Positions 46,901-57,900 of a DNA stretch of 64,000 nucleotides are shown piece after piece. Position numbers and translations under genes: made by a program. The notes below the pieces were generated by a model. That model was given only the letters and a program-made list of their open reading frames with translations, was not told the origin of the DNA and made no database searches. Position 1 is the first letter of the stretch. Each line of letters starts with the position of its first letter. Source of the stretch: Cycas panzhihuaensis (lineage: Eukaryota; Cycadophyta); contig CM041465.1 in the NCBI GenBank assembly GCA_023213395.1, positions 163,687,741 through 163,751,740 on the forward strand, written 5' to 3'.

Positions 46901-49449
46901 TGGACGCGCATCTATGGGATGGTTACCTAACTGATAGGAATGGTGAGTGTGAGTAGTGATACAACTGAGGGCGGAACCTATGAGGAAGATAACTACCACG
47001 CAGAGCGCCTTGTGCACCGGAGCACGAGTTTGGGATCTGCAATGGAGTATGGATACTATCGAGTGACCCTTCACCACTTCGAATAAAGGGTGAAGATGCG
47101 TAAGAAGAACCTGGGTTGACCTATGGACAGGACCCTCCCACCATTGGGTGGTCGGAAGGGGAAGGAGAAGATCCGAGGAACACAAGTCGAAGGTGCGCCT
47201 AAACAAGCTAACAAGCAACGAGGGAAGCGAGAGACTTATATGGCTAAGAGGAGAAGAGGAAAGGTAGAGGAGGGGAGTTCTTATAACTTTCCTTATGGAT
47301 AGCAAGAATATTTGTAATAAAGCGAATGAAATGTAACCAAATACAACACTAGATTTCCCTTTTTAGTCTTCAATGTGCTAATTACTAAAGAAGAAGCAAA
47401 AAGGAAAATAAAGGTGGTAATGATGCAAGAGTAGAATGCACACCTGGACCGAGGGCATGCATGACGAAGACCTCCCTCGAAGAGCACCAAGCTACTCCAC
47501 ATAGCGCGTTGGACGCGAGATGTTGCGGTGGATGAAAAGGGGGCTTCCTTACCTTCCCCAAAAAGTCAAATGCAATGCCAAAGGAAGAAAGGAAACGAAA
47601 GCTAATAAATAAAAGAGAGCACGAAAGCACAATGGATACAAGAGAGCTTACCAGCACCGGGACTAGCGGACAATATCCTCCACGTTCCCCAAATACCTGT
47701 AAACAAGGCAAACTCTCCCTTCCCGGTGGAAGGATACCAACATGCAATACAAGATTCCAACGATATATATATATAGACGATGTAAATGTGAATCTAGATA
47801 CTCATGCGTTAGTATCAATCCAACAAAGAAAGTACATAAAAGAGAGTGACCTAAGTGAAAGTGAATAACCGGTGAGCCTCGGAGTGGCCCACCTCCCGCA
47901 AATGATGCGCTAACCACCCCTCAAGAGCCACAAGGCAGCGAGGATAAAGTGGAGAGCAAGGGTCGGAAAGCAGAACCAAGAGGCAAAGAGGTGCCAAGGA
48001 AAACCTACGGTAGACCGGGGTGCTATGAAGAGCAAACCGGGCAGCCGGGAAGAGAACTAGGTAAAAACTAGCGGTTGGGACTTATGGGTGCTGCCCAAAC
48101 CTAAACAAAGGTCCCCAAATCAGCGCTGCAACTCGTGACAGCGCTGGTTTGGGAAGCCAAAAGAGGGCCTACAAACCCTAGCTTGCATGCCAAGAGCAAC
48201 ACAAAGCGAGAGGGAGGTTTTGGAGGGCCTAAAGCCGCTTAGGGAGCATGGAAGGTGGTACCCAGCTCCTATCCAAAGCCTATGCCAACCCTCAATGCTG
48301 CTGCCTTGAACAACAAACATAGGCAAGAGGCACAGAAGCAATGGCAAAATAGTCGACTAAAAGGACAGGGGGCCAAACTCACATAAGCTAGCAAAGAGCA
48401 AACAAAATAGAACATGAATATCACAAGAAAAACCATGCAAAATAAGGAGTACCTGAGTGAGGGAGGCAAGGGACTTGCCTCAGCCAAAGAACAGCAAAGA
48501 GGGGCTGAGAAATCAGCCCAGATCTAGAGTAGAGCAGGTTTGAGACCCTGCTAAGGGGGTTGGAAGGGAAACCCTTGCACTTGAAGCACTTATGGCCTGC
48601 CTGAGCAAAGATCTACTGGAGCCACTCCAAGGTGCATGAGGGGCTGGGAGAATGTCCTAGCCACACCAAAGGAGAGCAGGTGGCCGTGGAGGGACGCAGT
48701 CCATGTGATGAGCGTAACAAAGAGGGAAGAGCAGACCAGAATGATGTTTCCTTGAGAGCAAATCCAAAAGTAAGCCTAAGAATCCCTTGAAAATGAGTCA
48801 AAAATGGCTTAAATACTCAGGCCAAATCCTAAAGCGAGTGATTAGGGCATAGCTGGGAGAGAGTTAAGTCACGAGCCACGTGGTAGTTTCGCAATAAATG
48901 TGAAATTGCCACGACAGATTTTAAAAAATAAATTATGACAGTCATCAAGAAATCCATGATCGCGAATATTCCGGCCAGATCGCTGAAATCGACAAGACGA
49001 ACCCGGAGGCAAAATAAGCTTGGCCACCGGTGGTCAGCGATGACAAAAAAGGCTGATGGGGGGCTAAAACACCTACCTGGGGGCAAACAAGCTAACAAAC
49101 AGGTCCAAAGGAGTAAAAATAGGGCTCGACCAAGGTGGTAAGTTGACCAAACGATGACGAGGCATCACGCGGGCAGAGGTGGCACGAACCTAGTGGATCT
49201 TAAGGCGAGGAGGGCAGATGCGGGAAGTGACGCGGCCACCACGGTGCTACACTCGCTTGGAGTGTACCCCTGCTATAGTTGTCATAGGCTAAAATGAGTG
49301 TGGACGGCGACAAAGTCCCCCACAAAGCCACACACACATGCAGACATGCAAGCAAACACTCATCAAATGAAAGCGATGACAATGTGAGAAACATACCTAC
49401 ACTTACCTGATCCGGTGATTCTGTATCTATTCCCGGAAGCCAGGAAACA
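46901..49449 (-). repeat. Tat element 3' LTR
   Basis: 2549 bp; on the plus strand TGGACGCGCATC to CAGGAAACA. Differs from the 5' LTR at about 14 of the first 160 positions, 13 of them transitions. Several frames open for 60-150 codons (for example 46853-47305) also appear in the other LTR, but none has domain content. Confidence 0.9.
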
Positions 49450-49460
49450 CTGCCTTTCGT
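49450..49460 (-). other. Tat element polypurine tract (weak)
   Basis: The minus strand reads ACGAAAGGCAG immediately before the 3' LTR; purine-rich but interrupted by pyrimidines. Confidence 0.35.
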
Positions 49461-49858
49461 GGCAGCCTCATTTGCTCGGAAGCCTGGTGCGAAGGCGAAT
49501 GCTGGCAACACAACTGTCAGTAGCATATGTGTATATAGATATATCGATCAAGATCATAATAGTAGGCAAGGGTGCCGACAAGTGTCATGGTGGAACGTGT
49601 GGATACGAAAGCGGCAGTGGAAACAACATAGGGGCTGCCCATGAGCCACCTGGGAACCGACTAGAAAATGAGACAGGTGAGGGGGCTGCCCCCACCACAA
49701 AAGATACAAAGGAGCATGCATAGTCACGTGAGAAGAGCAAGCAAAGAGTGGGTACCATAGTTTTACCTCATTAATAACCAGGTTTTGGAGGTACGAACGG
49801 GTCGCAAAGCAAAGTGTGAGATGACCTGGGCTTGGGCGACAGGAAGGCCAGGCAAGCC

Positions 49859-50398
49859 TCAGGGACGGTCAGCGAGGAGAGGAAGGCGACGCTTAAGGAT
49901 GAGGTGAACGAGACTATCTGCCTCAACGTTGAGAGCCCAAGGGATATGCTGGATATCAACGAAAGAGAAGCAGGCTAGGAGAGATCTGCCAGCAGAAGCA
50001 AGAGTCCTCAAGTGAGGGCATCGCACTCGGTAAACCTGGGTGAGATGAGACACCACAACTTGAGAGTCGCAAAGCAAAACAATGGGTCCGTGATGGAAAC
50101 AGAGGGCATCGGTAAGGGCTTTGATGACAGCTGTATATTCAGCTTCGTTGTTGGTAGCCTCTAGGAGGAAGATCCCAGAGCAGAGAAGATCATGTCCAGA
50201 AGGGCTGCAGAGAATCCATGCAACGACAGAAGGTCCAGGATTACCACGGCTTCCGCCGTCGGTAAAGACGTAGATGGACATAGGTAACACAAAATCTGGG
50301 CAAATAATGGATAATGAAAGTAGCACTTGAAAGGCAAGCAGAAAGTGGCCGTGAAGGGTAGGAGGACCTAGCAATGAGGTTACCCAGGGCAAGAGCAA
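49859..50398 (-). CDS. Archaeal-type RNase H (aRNH) of the Tat element
   Basis: Uninterrupted 179-codon frame, the only gene of the element without a break. The domain starts near the inner Met at 50281: MSIYVFTDGGSRGNPGP (first Asp), EATNNEAEYTAV (Glu), VLLCDSQVVVSHL (second Asp) and ALNVEADSLV (third Asp), so all four catalytic acidic residues are present. It would remove the RNA of RNA-DNA hybrids during reverse transcription. The GGSRGNPGP form is typical of archaeal/plant-type RNase HI, not of the RNase H fused to RT. It lies between the PMD gene and the 3' LTR, well away from RT-RNase H and integrase. The 39 residues before MSIYVF may not be translated. Confidence 0.85.
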   Translation of the reverse strand: MLLPWVTSLLGPPTLHGHFLLAFQVLLSLSIICPDFVLPMSIYVFTDGGSRGNPGPSVVAWILCSPSGHDLLCSGIFLLEATNNEAEYTAVIKALTDALCFHHGPIVLLCDSQVVVSHLTQVYRVRCPHLRTLASAGRSLLACFSFVDIQHIPWALNVEADSLVHLILKRRLPLLADRP

Positions 50399-50798
50399 GT
50401 AATCTGATCACTGGCAGAGGGTGGTTGGAAGAAAAAGCCTCCTGGGGCGCCAAAAGGTCGCTTTAGGAAGTGAAACATGCCCCCAGGCGGGGGAGCATTC
50501 CCTTTAGGGACCCCAAGAGCGAGAAAGGGCCGCGGGAACGAGTCCAGGGCGACAAAACGAGCCAAACGAGTATAAACTCGGGCAGGCATGGGAGTAGCGC
50601 GCAAAATGATGCAGAAGGGCCCTGGCCAAAGTGCGAAAATGAGACGCCATAAATGCCCTCGCAGGGGAGGGCAGAAAGGGCATCAATAAAGCACAATGAG
50701 TGACAGGGCCAGAAGGAAAAGGCAAACAAGGCCACGGGACGGTCCCAACGACCGTCGCGAGGCCAGAAATGGAGGAAGTGCCCATTGGGGCCCCCGCC

Positions 50799-50806
50799 TA
50801 TATAAG
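50799..50806 (+). promoter_or_regulatory. TATA box for the antisense PMD gene
   Basis: TATATAAG in a G+C-rich surround (CCCCGCC before it), pointing to the plus-strand PMD frame about 650 bp downstream. On the sense strand of the element it would be meaningless. Confidence 0.45.
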
Positions 50807-51308
50807 GAAATCAACAGGAAAATGGATTTATTTTCACCAGCTCTCGTACAAAACCAGAGCCATTTCCTTACGCAGCGGAGCGCTGCCTAACTTCGGAGGC
50901 ACGCAGAGGGAGGTCAGACCGTCAGATCAAAGAGCGGGGAGAGCTAGCACGACCGACCAAATGACATGGCAGTAGCGAGACCGGATCCAGTGAGTAGAAA
51001 TCACTAAACCCGACCTAAATCGAAGTTCAAAGTTTGTAGTTTTTTAAGCTTTTTACATAGTTTCTGTATGGTTTTAGTGCCCCTTATGGGCAACAGAAGG
51101 CCTCTCGAAGTCCGAATCAGACCCAGAAAGAGGCAGGGACCTGGGCATTAGGGAGCCCTAGTCCCGGTGGGCCCCACAGGGTCCATAAAAAAAATTTTAG
51201 TTTTTTCAGGGTAGAAATCCCTCCTTTTAGGGGATCGCCATTCGTACCGCAGTAATGATTGCAGTGCCGCGACCATTACCGCGGGGCCCACATCGCCGCG
51301 GGACCCAT

Positions 51309-51338
51309 GCCAAACTTAGCGATACCGCTAAGTTTGGC
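51309..51338. repeat. Perfect 13-bp hairpin in the PMD gene leader
   Basis: Arms GCCAAACTTAGCG and CGCTAAGTTTGGC around an ATAC loop. A related but decayed arrangement of GGTA.TGC / GCTAAGTTTA motifs occurs in the solo LTR near 27750-27810, and GGTACCGCG motifs occur in the 5' LTR near 62890-62920. Confidence 0.6.
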
Positions 51339-51453
51339 GCGGTACGAAGGCAGAAAGGCAGAAAAACAGTCATGAGGGTCAAAAGAGCCTCAAATCTCAG
51401 GCAGAGAGAGATTTGAGAGAGGGAGAGATGACAATGACTAACATGAGGCTGAC

Positions 51454-53246
51454 TTGAGTTGTTTTTGGTGTGAACAGGCTGTCCTCGCGGTAGATAACTG
51501 TGAGAACGTAGGTATGGCGATGTTGAGTTACATGGAGATGGCAACTCAGGGGGATAGGGAGGTCCTACAGAGGTGTGGCCTGTACATGGCCCTCAAGACA
51601 CCTCAGTACACCTCAGATCAGCGACTATTGGTTGATATCATGTCCCATTGGGACAGGAGTAGATATGTATTCCACCTACCACAGGTGGGGGATGTGATGG
51701 TCACGCCGAGGGATATCCGGCGGATACTGGGAGTTCCGGTGACAGGGAGGCCGATGAGGCTAGGGACGCTGCCCAGCACTGAGGCAGCACACACAAAGGC
51801 AGCTCTGTTCTTCATAGGAGCTGACAGATGGGATCGGAGGGGAGCGCCTCCGCATGCTCGATGTCGTGATTTCGAGTGAGGAAGCTGGTTATATTATGCA
51901 TTCTGCTTGGATCTCCTGCAAATGTAACTATAGGGAGGTACCGGGTGGTTGGATGGATGCGCTCGCCGCTACGGCCGGGCGAGAGGATGGACTGGCACTG
52001 GAGAAGCGAACCTCATCGCCCAACTGGACACTATTAGGATGACCAGGAGAGGTGGACTATCATACAGCACGTTGCTACAGTGCTGGTACTTTGATCACTT
52101 CGCGGCAGTGGCATCGGCGAGGGGGACCACACCCCATTACAGAGTAGGCCCCGATGGTCCACAGGTGGTAGACAAGACTGAGGGGGACAGAGGACAGGGC
52201 CCATGTCCGGAGATCAGTAGAGGCCACATCACTAGACCTCCTCACCCTCCCAGACTACATAGCAGAGCCCTACAAGATGGCGAGGTGGGATAGCGATGAC
52301 GAGGTGGGCAGAACAAGAGTGCCCGCGAGCGATGATAGCAGCGATGACAGAGATGATAGAGACAGTGGAGATAGTGGGGCCGGCCCGTCACGACCTGCAG
52401 GGGAGGCAGGTCCCTCAAGGATAGCAGGAGAGGCAGAGGGTCCATCCGGAGCCGCCAGAGGGGAGGCAGGGCCGTCTGGAGCACAGGGCGAGGTCAGGGG
52501 ACCCGTGACTAGGGCCCGCAGGCTACGGATCGTGATGGGATCCGCAGGGATGAGAGCTGGGCCCACCCCCGTGAGGAGAGAGACCCAGGCAGAGGAGGTG
52601 CCAGAGGACGAGGCACCCGGAGCTGGCGGAGAGCCAGGAGGGGAGGATACCGCGCGACCAGAGGAGCCGGCGACCACAGCAGGTGAGACCTAACCTTTTC
52701 CAGAGTCATTTGGCATCCAGATAGATGTTGGTTTGATTTGATCATGGCATATGGCGAGATGAGGACTGACACATGGCATGTTGTATTGGCAGGTACAGCA
52801 GAGATCCGGAGATTAGTAGAGGCTATGGTGAGGGAGATGTTCCCTCGGGTATATGCAGAGGGGCAACTGCCCATCTAGGTAGGTGATGAGCCTAGAGCGG
52901 CAGGAGCCCACAGAGAGGCATTCGCCCCGTTGGTGAGGGCGAGGGACATATGGGCTGCAGAGTCCCAAGAGCACGCGATATCCCAGGATGACCTGCGGCA
53001 GAGAGGATGATGCGAGGCGGCGGGATGAACTACGTGAGCAGGTCCGAGCTCAGAGGCGCGGGCGGGCGAGGCGAGATAGCGAGTAGAACCCAACTAGCAA
53101 TGATCCGAGCGTCTCGAGGATGGAGGAGGCGCTCGAGGGAGGCAGATCGTATCCGGGCGGATCGATCGGTAGTCTCACAGATGGTATCGACGTCGGGACG
53201 GAGCAGGACACACACCCACATGGCAACGATGACCCTTAGACGGCCG
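51454..53246 (+). pseudogene. Antisense plant mobile domain (PMD) gene inside the Tat element
   Basis: Plus-strand gene, opposite to gag-pol. The frame from 51454 (probable start MAMLSYMEMA at 51514) contains SRYVFHLPQVGDVMVTPRDI then RRILGVPVTGRPM, the hallmark of the PMD (aminotransferase-like, PF10536; family pattern FHLP.GEM.ITL.D...LLGL...G..). A frameshift at about 51850 leads through LDVVISSEEAGYIMHSAW, and STLLQCWYFDHFAAVA is the family's LL..W..EH. element. An acidic, Pro/Gly-rich tail (52277-52682: DDSSDDRDDRDSGD and PSGAARGEAGPSG) is followed by a putative intron, then VEAMVREMFPRVYAEGQLPI, a stop, and a charged helical end (RDELREQVRAQRRGRARRD). PMD proteins are linked to transposons and, in the host, to silencing. 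This copy is broken by at least two shifts and two stops. Confidence 0.75.
52683..52792 (+). other. Putative spliceosomal intron in the PMD gene
   Basis: 110 bp, GTGAGACC at the 5' end and TATTGGCAG at the 3' end, T-rich relative to its G+C-rich neighbours. Removing it joins codon G|GT (phase 1) and keeps the frame: TTAG before, TAEIRRLVEA after. Without splicing the frame stops 8 bases in. Confidence 0.6.
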
Positions 53247-53372
53247 AGAGAAGAGGAGAGCGAGGCAGGTAGCTTGCGGAGGCCCAGGAGGAGCCTCGGA
53301 GGCGTGTGGTCCCCAGGAGAGGGATCACAGAGACCAGGAGATGGCACCCGAGGAGCAGGGCCACAGCAGTAG

Positions 53373-54026
53373 GATATGTACATATGGTTTTGGCAGGGGA
53401 AAGCACGGGCCTCCAAGGGGTCATATATAGGACCTATGATTGTACCCCCCCTGCAAGGACACGGCTTCCCAGGATGTATGATGTGACATGATTTTGGATG
53501 TATATATATATATAGGGTGGCAGGAACCCCATTTGGATATGAGATGATGTGCATGGTGTATCATGTGTGGATGATATGCATGGTTATTTTATATAATATG
53601 AATGTTATGCTATAGATGTTTTATATTAGGGGTATTTTATTATGGACATGTTTCCTTCCATGTATGGCTATACGTCTAACAGGAGCACACACACACGTCG
53701 TGAGTGGAACGATGGAGAGATGTGAGGTTAGAGGATAGCGCAGCATATATGTCTATAGGAGAGCATAGTAGACTATGCGAAGGAAATGACAGGCAGAAGA
53801 AGGGGGGGCAACAATGCCCCCAAGCGTCCTCTTGTTTGGGTAATGCCCAAGCAAGACGACAAAGGTTCCCAAGAGGATATGGGAACACAGGTTCCGCGGA
53901 AGGAACCAGAAAGACGAAGAAAGACCCATCTTAAACTGCCATCCTACCCGTGGTTGGGAAGAATGGGATAACCTAAGATGGTAGTTTAGGCTCATTTCAG
54001 AGCGGGGCGAAGAGATCGCCGAGAGA
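53373..54026. other. Region between PMD gene and integrase, no gene
   Basis: Contains a short (TA)n at about 53503 and T/A-rich sequence to 53690. No protein is recognised on either strand. Possibly the 3' flank of the captured PMD gene. Confidence 0.5.
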
Positions 54027-55240
54027 TCACGCATAAAACTTCTTAAGGAACTTTCCATTAACAGATTTCTCAAACTCAAGCCCTTCTAGGGTGGCTATCC
54101 TGTAGGCACCATTATCGAGGGATTCGATAATGACGAAAGGACCAACCCATCGGGGTTTGAACTTGGTCAAACGGTCATGGAGATATTCGAGCTTGAGGAC
54201 ATAGTCCCCAAGAAACAAAGGGCGGGGATGAAGGCATTTATCGTAGGCCCTTTGTGAGCGGGCTTTGGATGCTAGGTTAGCCTGGTGGCGGTGGCGTCTC
54301 TCATCCAAAGCTTGAGGTCCGATGGCGGGCACAGCGGATCGACTCTTCATCGATGAAACCTTGAAGGGAGACTCGCAAGGACGGAATCTCCACCTCCAGT
54401 GGGAGTACCACCTCAGTACCGTAGACTAGGGAGAACGGGGTCATTCCCATGGCAGAACGGATAGAGGTGCGGTAAGCCCGCAAGGCGGAAGGCAACTGAA
54501 GGTGCCAATCCTGTTGGGATTGAGCAACACTTTTCTTGAGAATGTTGACAAGAGTCTTATTAAAAGACTCCACCTGACCATTTACCTGAGGGTAGTAAGG
54601 GGAGGAAGTCTTGTGAGATATTTTGAACTTCTCACAAAGCTCATCCACCTCTTTATTATAGAAAGGAGTTCCATTGTTGGTGATTAGGACGTCCGGAATT
54701 CCAAAGCAGCAAATGATGTGCTGATAAATGAATGTGGCAATTGTTTTGCCAGGAGTAGTGATCAAAGGAATGGCCTCTGCCCACTTGCTGAAGTACTCTG
54801 TGGCAGTCAAGATGAACTTATGCTGCGACGACGAAGGTGGGGAGATAGCCCCGATGAGGTCTAGTCCCCACTGAGTGAAGGGCCATGGCGAAACGATGGG
54901 ATGCAGGGCCTCGGAAGGCACATGGGAAATGTTGGCATGTTCCTGACATCGCTGACATTTCAGAGCAAAGGCGTGAGCATCTCTAAAGAGGGACGGCAAA
55001 AAATAGCCCATGCAGAGGATCCTCTGAGCCATGGATTGGCCCCCAAAGTGACCCCCACAAATGCTGTGGTGGCATTTGCAAAGCAACTGGTCAGCTTCGT
55101 CAGCAATGACACAGCAGAGGCGGATCCCATCGAAGGACCTCTTGTACAATACCTCATCCACGAGGAGATATTACCTGGCAGAAGTCCAGATACCTGATCT
55201 AACTTTATTACTAGCGTCGGGGCGGTATTGCTGCTATGTA
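54027..55240 (-). pseudogene. Tat integrase
   Basis: N-terminal zinc domain: CHHSICGGHFG and CQRCQEH (HHCC). The core has WGLDLIGAI (first Asp), ITNNGTPF (the second Asp is Asn; the family has ITDNGTQF) and YYPQVNGQVESFNKTL (Glu). After a frameshift at about 54330, the C-terminal domain has LGDYVLKLEYLHDRLTKFKP then RWVGPFVI and GAYRI. The Asp-to-Asn change fits C-to-T decay at a CpG. It would insert the cDNA into the genome; this copy should be inactive. Confidence 0.9.
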
Positions 55241-56052
55241 AGATACCGCACTATGTCGTCGTACCACTCATTGTTGATGAGCGAATGGGGCGAAGCTCCC
55301 TGAATCATCAAGATGGACTCATCGGGGAGGGAATCGTCAATGAGAGCATCAAAGGAGTTACAGATAGGGGCATCCGCGAGTTGCTCGGCCACTATCATTC
55401 CCTTCTTTGATTTTCGGTTAACGATATGAAGGTCAAATTCTTGGAGTAGGATGGCCCAACAACTGGCCCTACCTGTCAAATCTGAATGAGTTAGTAAGTA
55501 TCGCAAGAGATCGGATTGGATGATCACCTTGGTGGTGTTTCCAAGCAAGTAGTGCCTAAACTTCTTAGTCGCGTGGACCAAGGAGAGGCATTCCTTCTCA
55601 GCGGGAGAATAGTTAAGCTCAGCAGCCACGAGAGTGCGACTGATGAAATATATAGCTCTCTCAGTTCCTGAGCCATCCTCCTGAGCTAGCATAGCACCCA
55701 AGGATTCGTTAGTCACTGAGGTGTACAGGACGAAGGGCCTATCGAATCGGGGAGGCGCCAATGTAGGAGGGGAAGTTAGGGCTTCCTTGAGTCCTTCGAA
55801 GGCCTTTTGGGTCTTGTCAGACCAAGCAAAAGGGGCTCCCTTCTTCAATAGGTCCGTAAGGGGTTTAGCACTTACAACGAAATCAGCTAAGAAGCGCCTA
55901 AGAAAACCAAACCTTCCTAAGAACGACTTAATCTGCCGTTGAGTCCTAGGCGGCGGCATGTCAAGGATCACCCTGACTTTGTGAGGGTCGATCTGAATTC
56001 CTTGTTTGGACACAAGGAATCCAAGGAGTTTACCTAAGGTAACGGTAAACAC
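55241..56052 (-). pseudogene. Tat RT C-terminus and native RNase H
   Basis: RT end and connection: LGKLLGFLVSKQGIQIDPHK, PPPRTQRQIKSFLGRFGFLR and APFAWSDKTQKAFEGLK. The RNase H-like region has FVLYTSVTNESLGAMLAQED (no Asp at the first catalytic position), AEKECLSLVHATKKFRHYLL (Glu kept) and IIQSDLLRYLL (Asp kept), then RASCWAILLQEFDLHIV. The missing first Asp makes this domain probably a structural tether, with the separate aRNH supplying the activity. About 50 linker residues, and no aRNH, lie between it and the integrase. Confidence 0.85.
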
Positions 56053-56800
56053 ACACTTGAGAGGATTTAGACTGACGTGATACTTGCAGCATTATGAAAA
56101 GATGGCATGCAACTCAGAAGGGTGATGGGCCCTAACACGGGAGAGACCCATCATATCGTCCATGAAGACCTCCAACGTATCGTCAATGAGGTCATGGAAA
56201 ATGAAATGCATGGCTCTCTGGTAAGTAGCACCTGCATTCTTAAGGCCAAAGGGCATCGCCTTGCAGGTGAAGGTACCCCAAGGAGTAGTGAAGGCCATCT
56301 TATGGCAGTCTTCGGAAGAAATCTAGATTTGGTTATAACCAGAGAAGCTGTCCATTAAGGACATCACTTCAAATCCGGTGGTGCGATCGATGATTTGATC
56401 AAGGAAAGGTAACAGAAAATTATCCTTGGGACAAGCATTATTGATGTCGCGAAAATCGATGTAGATACGGATTGCCACGTTCTTTTTAGCAACGGGAACA
56501 ATGTTAGAGACCCACTTAGGGTAATCAATGGAAGTGATAAGCCCAATGTCCAGAAGCTTCTCAACCTCCATTTAGATAGCGGCGGAGAGCTTCAGGTGAA
56601 GGGCCATACAGGCGCCAGGCGGACGCCGAGAGCAGTGGTGAGGTTATGAGTAATAATCGAGGGGTCGATTCCTCTCATGTCAGCATAATCCCACGTAAAA
56701 ATGTCTCGGAACTCCTGGAACAGAAGGGAGTACTCCCTTATCTCATCGGGGGAACATTCCAACCCGACCTTAATGACCTTGCCCGGGGCCAAGACTATGT
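56053..56800 (-). pseudogene. Tat reverse transcriptase core
   Basis: Pieces in two frames: FRDIFTWDYADMRGIDP, VEKLLDIGLITSIDYPKWVS, NIVPVAKKNVAIRIYIDFRD, FSGYNQI, then a stop where Lys follows in the family; FTTPWGTFTCKAMPFGLKNA and GATYQRAMHFIFHDLI; LEVFMDDMMG (the YxDD box, here FMDD). The TWDY..M.GI.P element is characteristic of Ogre/Tat RT. Confidence 0.9.
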
Positions 56801-57512
56801 CTTAGGTTGCCCCCATGCACATGGTGTTGCCCTCCTTGAAGTGGAGAGGGGCAAGATCAGCAAGAGGAGGAGGAGGAATAGGAGACGGGATCAGATCGGC
56901 AAGCGTGGATCCGATCGCAAGGATCTTCTAATGACCAAACCGGTGGTGACCAGAAGGCAAGTTAGGCGCAAGGCCCGCCAGATGCTCAAGCAAGGCTTCA
57001 TCGTCCTCGAAATAATCCACCCCATGGATGACCTTACTCTGAGTAGAGGAAGCACTGGAGGGAGTAAAAGCAACGAGACCATGATGGTCATCGGGTTACT
57101 CAACTTCCTCATGGGAATCTAGAGGAAAAACAAGAAGAGGCTCCTCGGAAGGAGCGAAAGGCAATTCCTCAAAGCCATTACCTATGGGGCGTAATGAAGA
57201 AGAAGAACTGGCGATAGGCGGGTCAACACGAGCGATGGCGTGTGATACGCATGAGTGGCTAGTCTCACCAATGAGATGCGACCTACTGGCGCAGAGGAAA
57301 GAGATGGGATGAAGACAATGCTCGTCTTCGTCGAGTGACTCGTCATCACTAAACGAAGTGAGGTACCCGTAACTCCCAAAGCCAATAGGGGTGAAGCGCG
57401 TGAGACTAAGGGAAGAAGATGCGGGATCTTCTTCGGATGGGTTAGGTATACCAATAGAGCAGGCCGAGGCATAGGTAGATGAGCCTTGGTTTGCCGAATT
57501 GGCAGAGCGGGT
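56801..57512 (-). pseudogene. Tat pol linker between protease and RT
   Basis: Low-complexity, Pro/Leu/Ser-rich minus-strand frames (for example 57182-57472), as usual for the variable segment between protease and RT in this lineage. No named domain. Confidence 0.5.
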
Positions 57513-57900
57513 TTATTTGGTGAATGGGCGTTCGCGGGGAACCACTCTCATTCGTCCGTCGTGGACGAATTTAAGTTGTCCCCAAAGAGTCGAACACACG
57601 GCTCCCATTTGGTCGAGCCATGGACTACCTAGAAGGAGGTTGTAATCCACGTCGATGTCGAGGACTACAATGTCGGCAAGAACGGTCTTGCCCTCAAGGG
57701 TAAGCGAAATCACGACAGATCCCAAAGGGGTCTTCTCGCTACCGTCATAACCTTGGCATCGCCAGGGAACAGGTTCCAAGGTGGAAATACCAAGCTCTTG
57801 CCTGACACGCAAGGGCATAGCATTGATAGAAGAACCGTTGTCGATAACAGTCATTCGAAGAGTACAATCGGGCGTATCGATAGTGATGGTGAATGGGAAG
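57513..57900 (-). pseudogene. Tat aspartic protease
   Basis: Active site VIDNGSSINAMP (D-x-G-S), then LGSVVISLTLEGKTVLADIV and DYNLLLGSPWLDQMGAV; the last part is the conserved (I/L)LG..W region. Open for 113 codons. It would process the Gag-Pol polyprotein. Confidence 0.85.

Noticed and set aside
46853-47305. 150-codon minus-strand open frame in the Tat 3' LTR
   Set aside because: A shortened version occurs in the other LTR, the composition is hydrophobic and Leu/Ser-rich, there is no domain, and it runs across the LTR border into the flanking repeat.
50990-51477. A 5'-UTR intron of the PMD gene (GTGAGTAG ... GTGTGAACAG)
   Set aside because: Donor- and acceptor-like sequences and a CTAAC branch-like motif are present, but without a known start or a reading frame to test, the pairing could easily be chance.
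52270-52677. 135-codon minus-strand frame rich in Ala, Ser, Pro and Leu
   Set aside because: It is the antisense shadow of the acidic PMD tail; low-complexity G+C-rich DNA is open on both strands.
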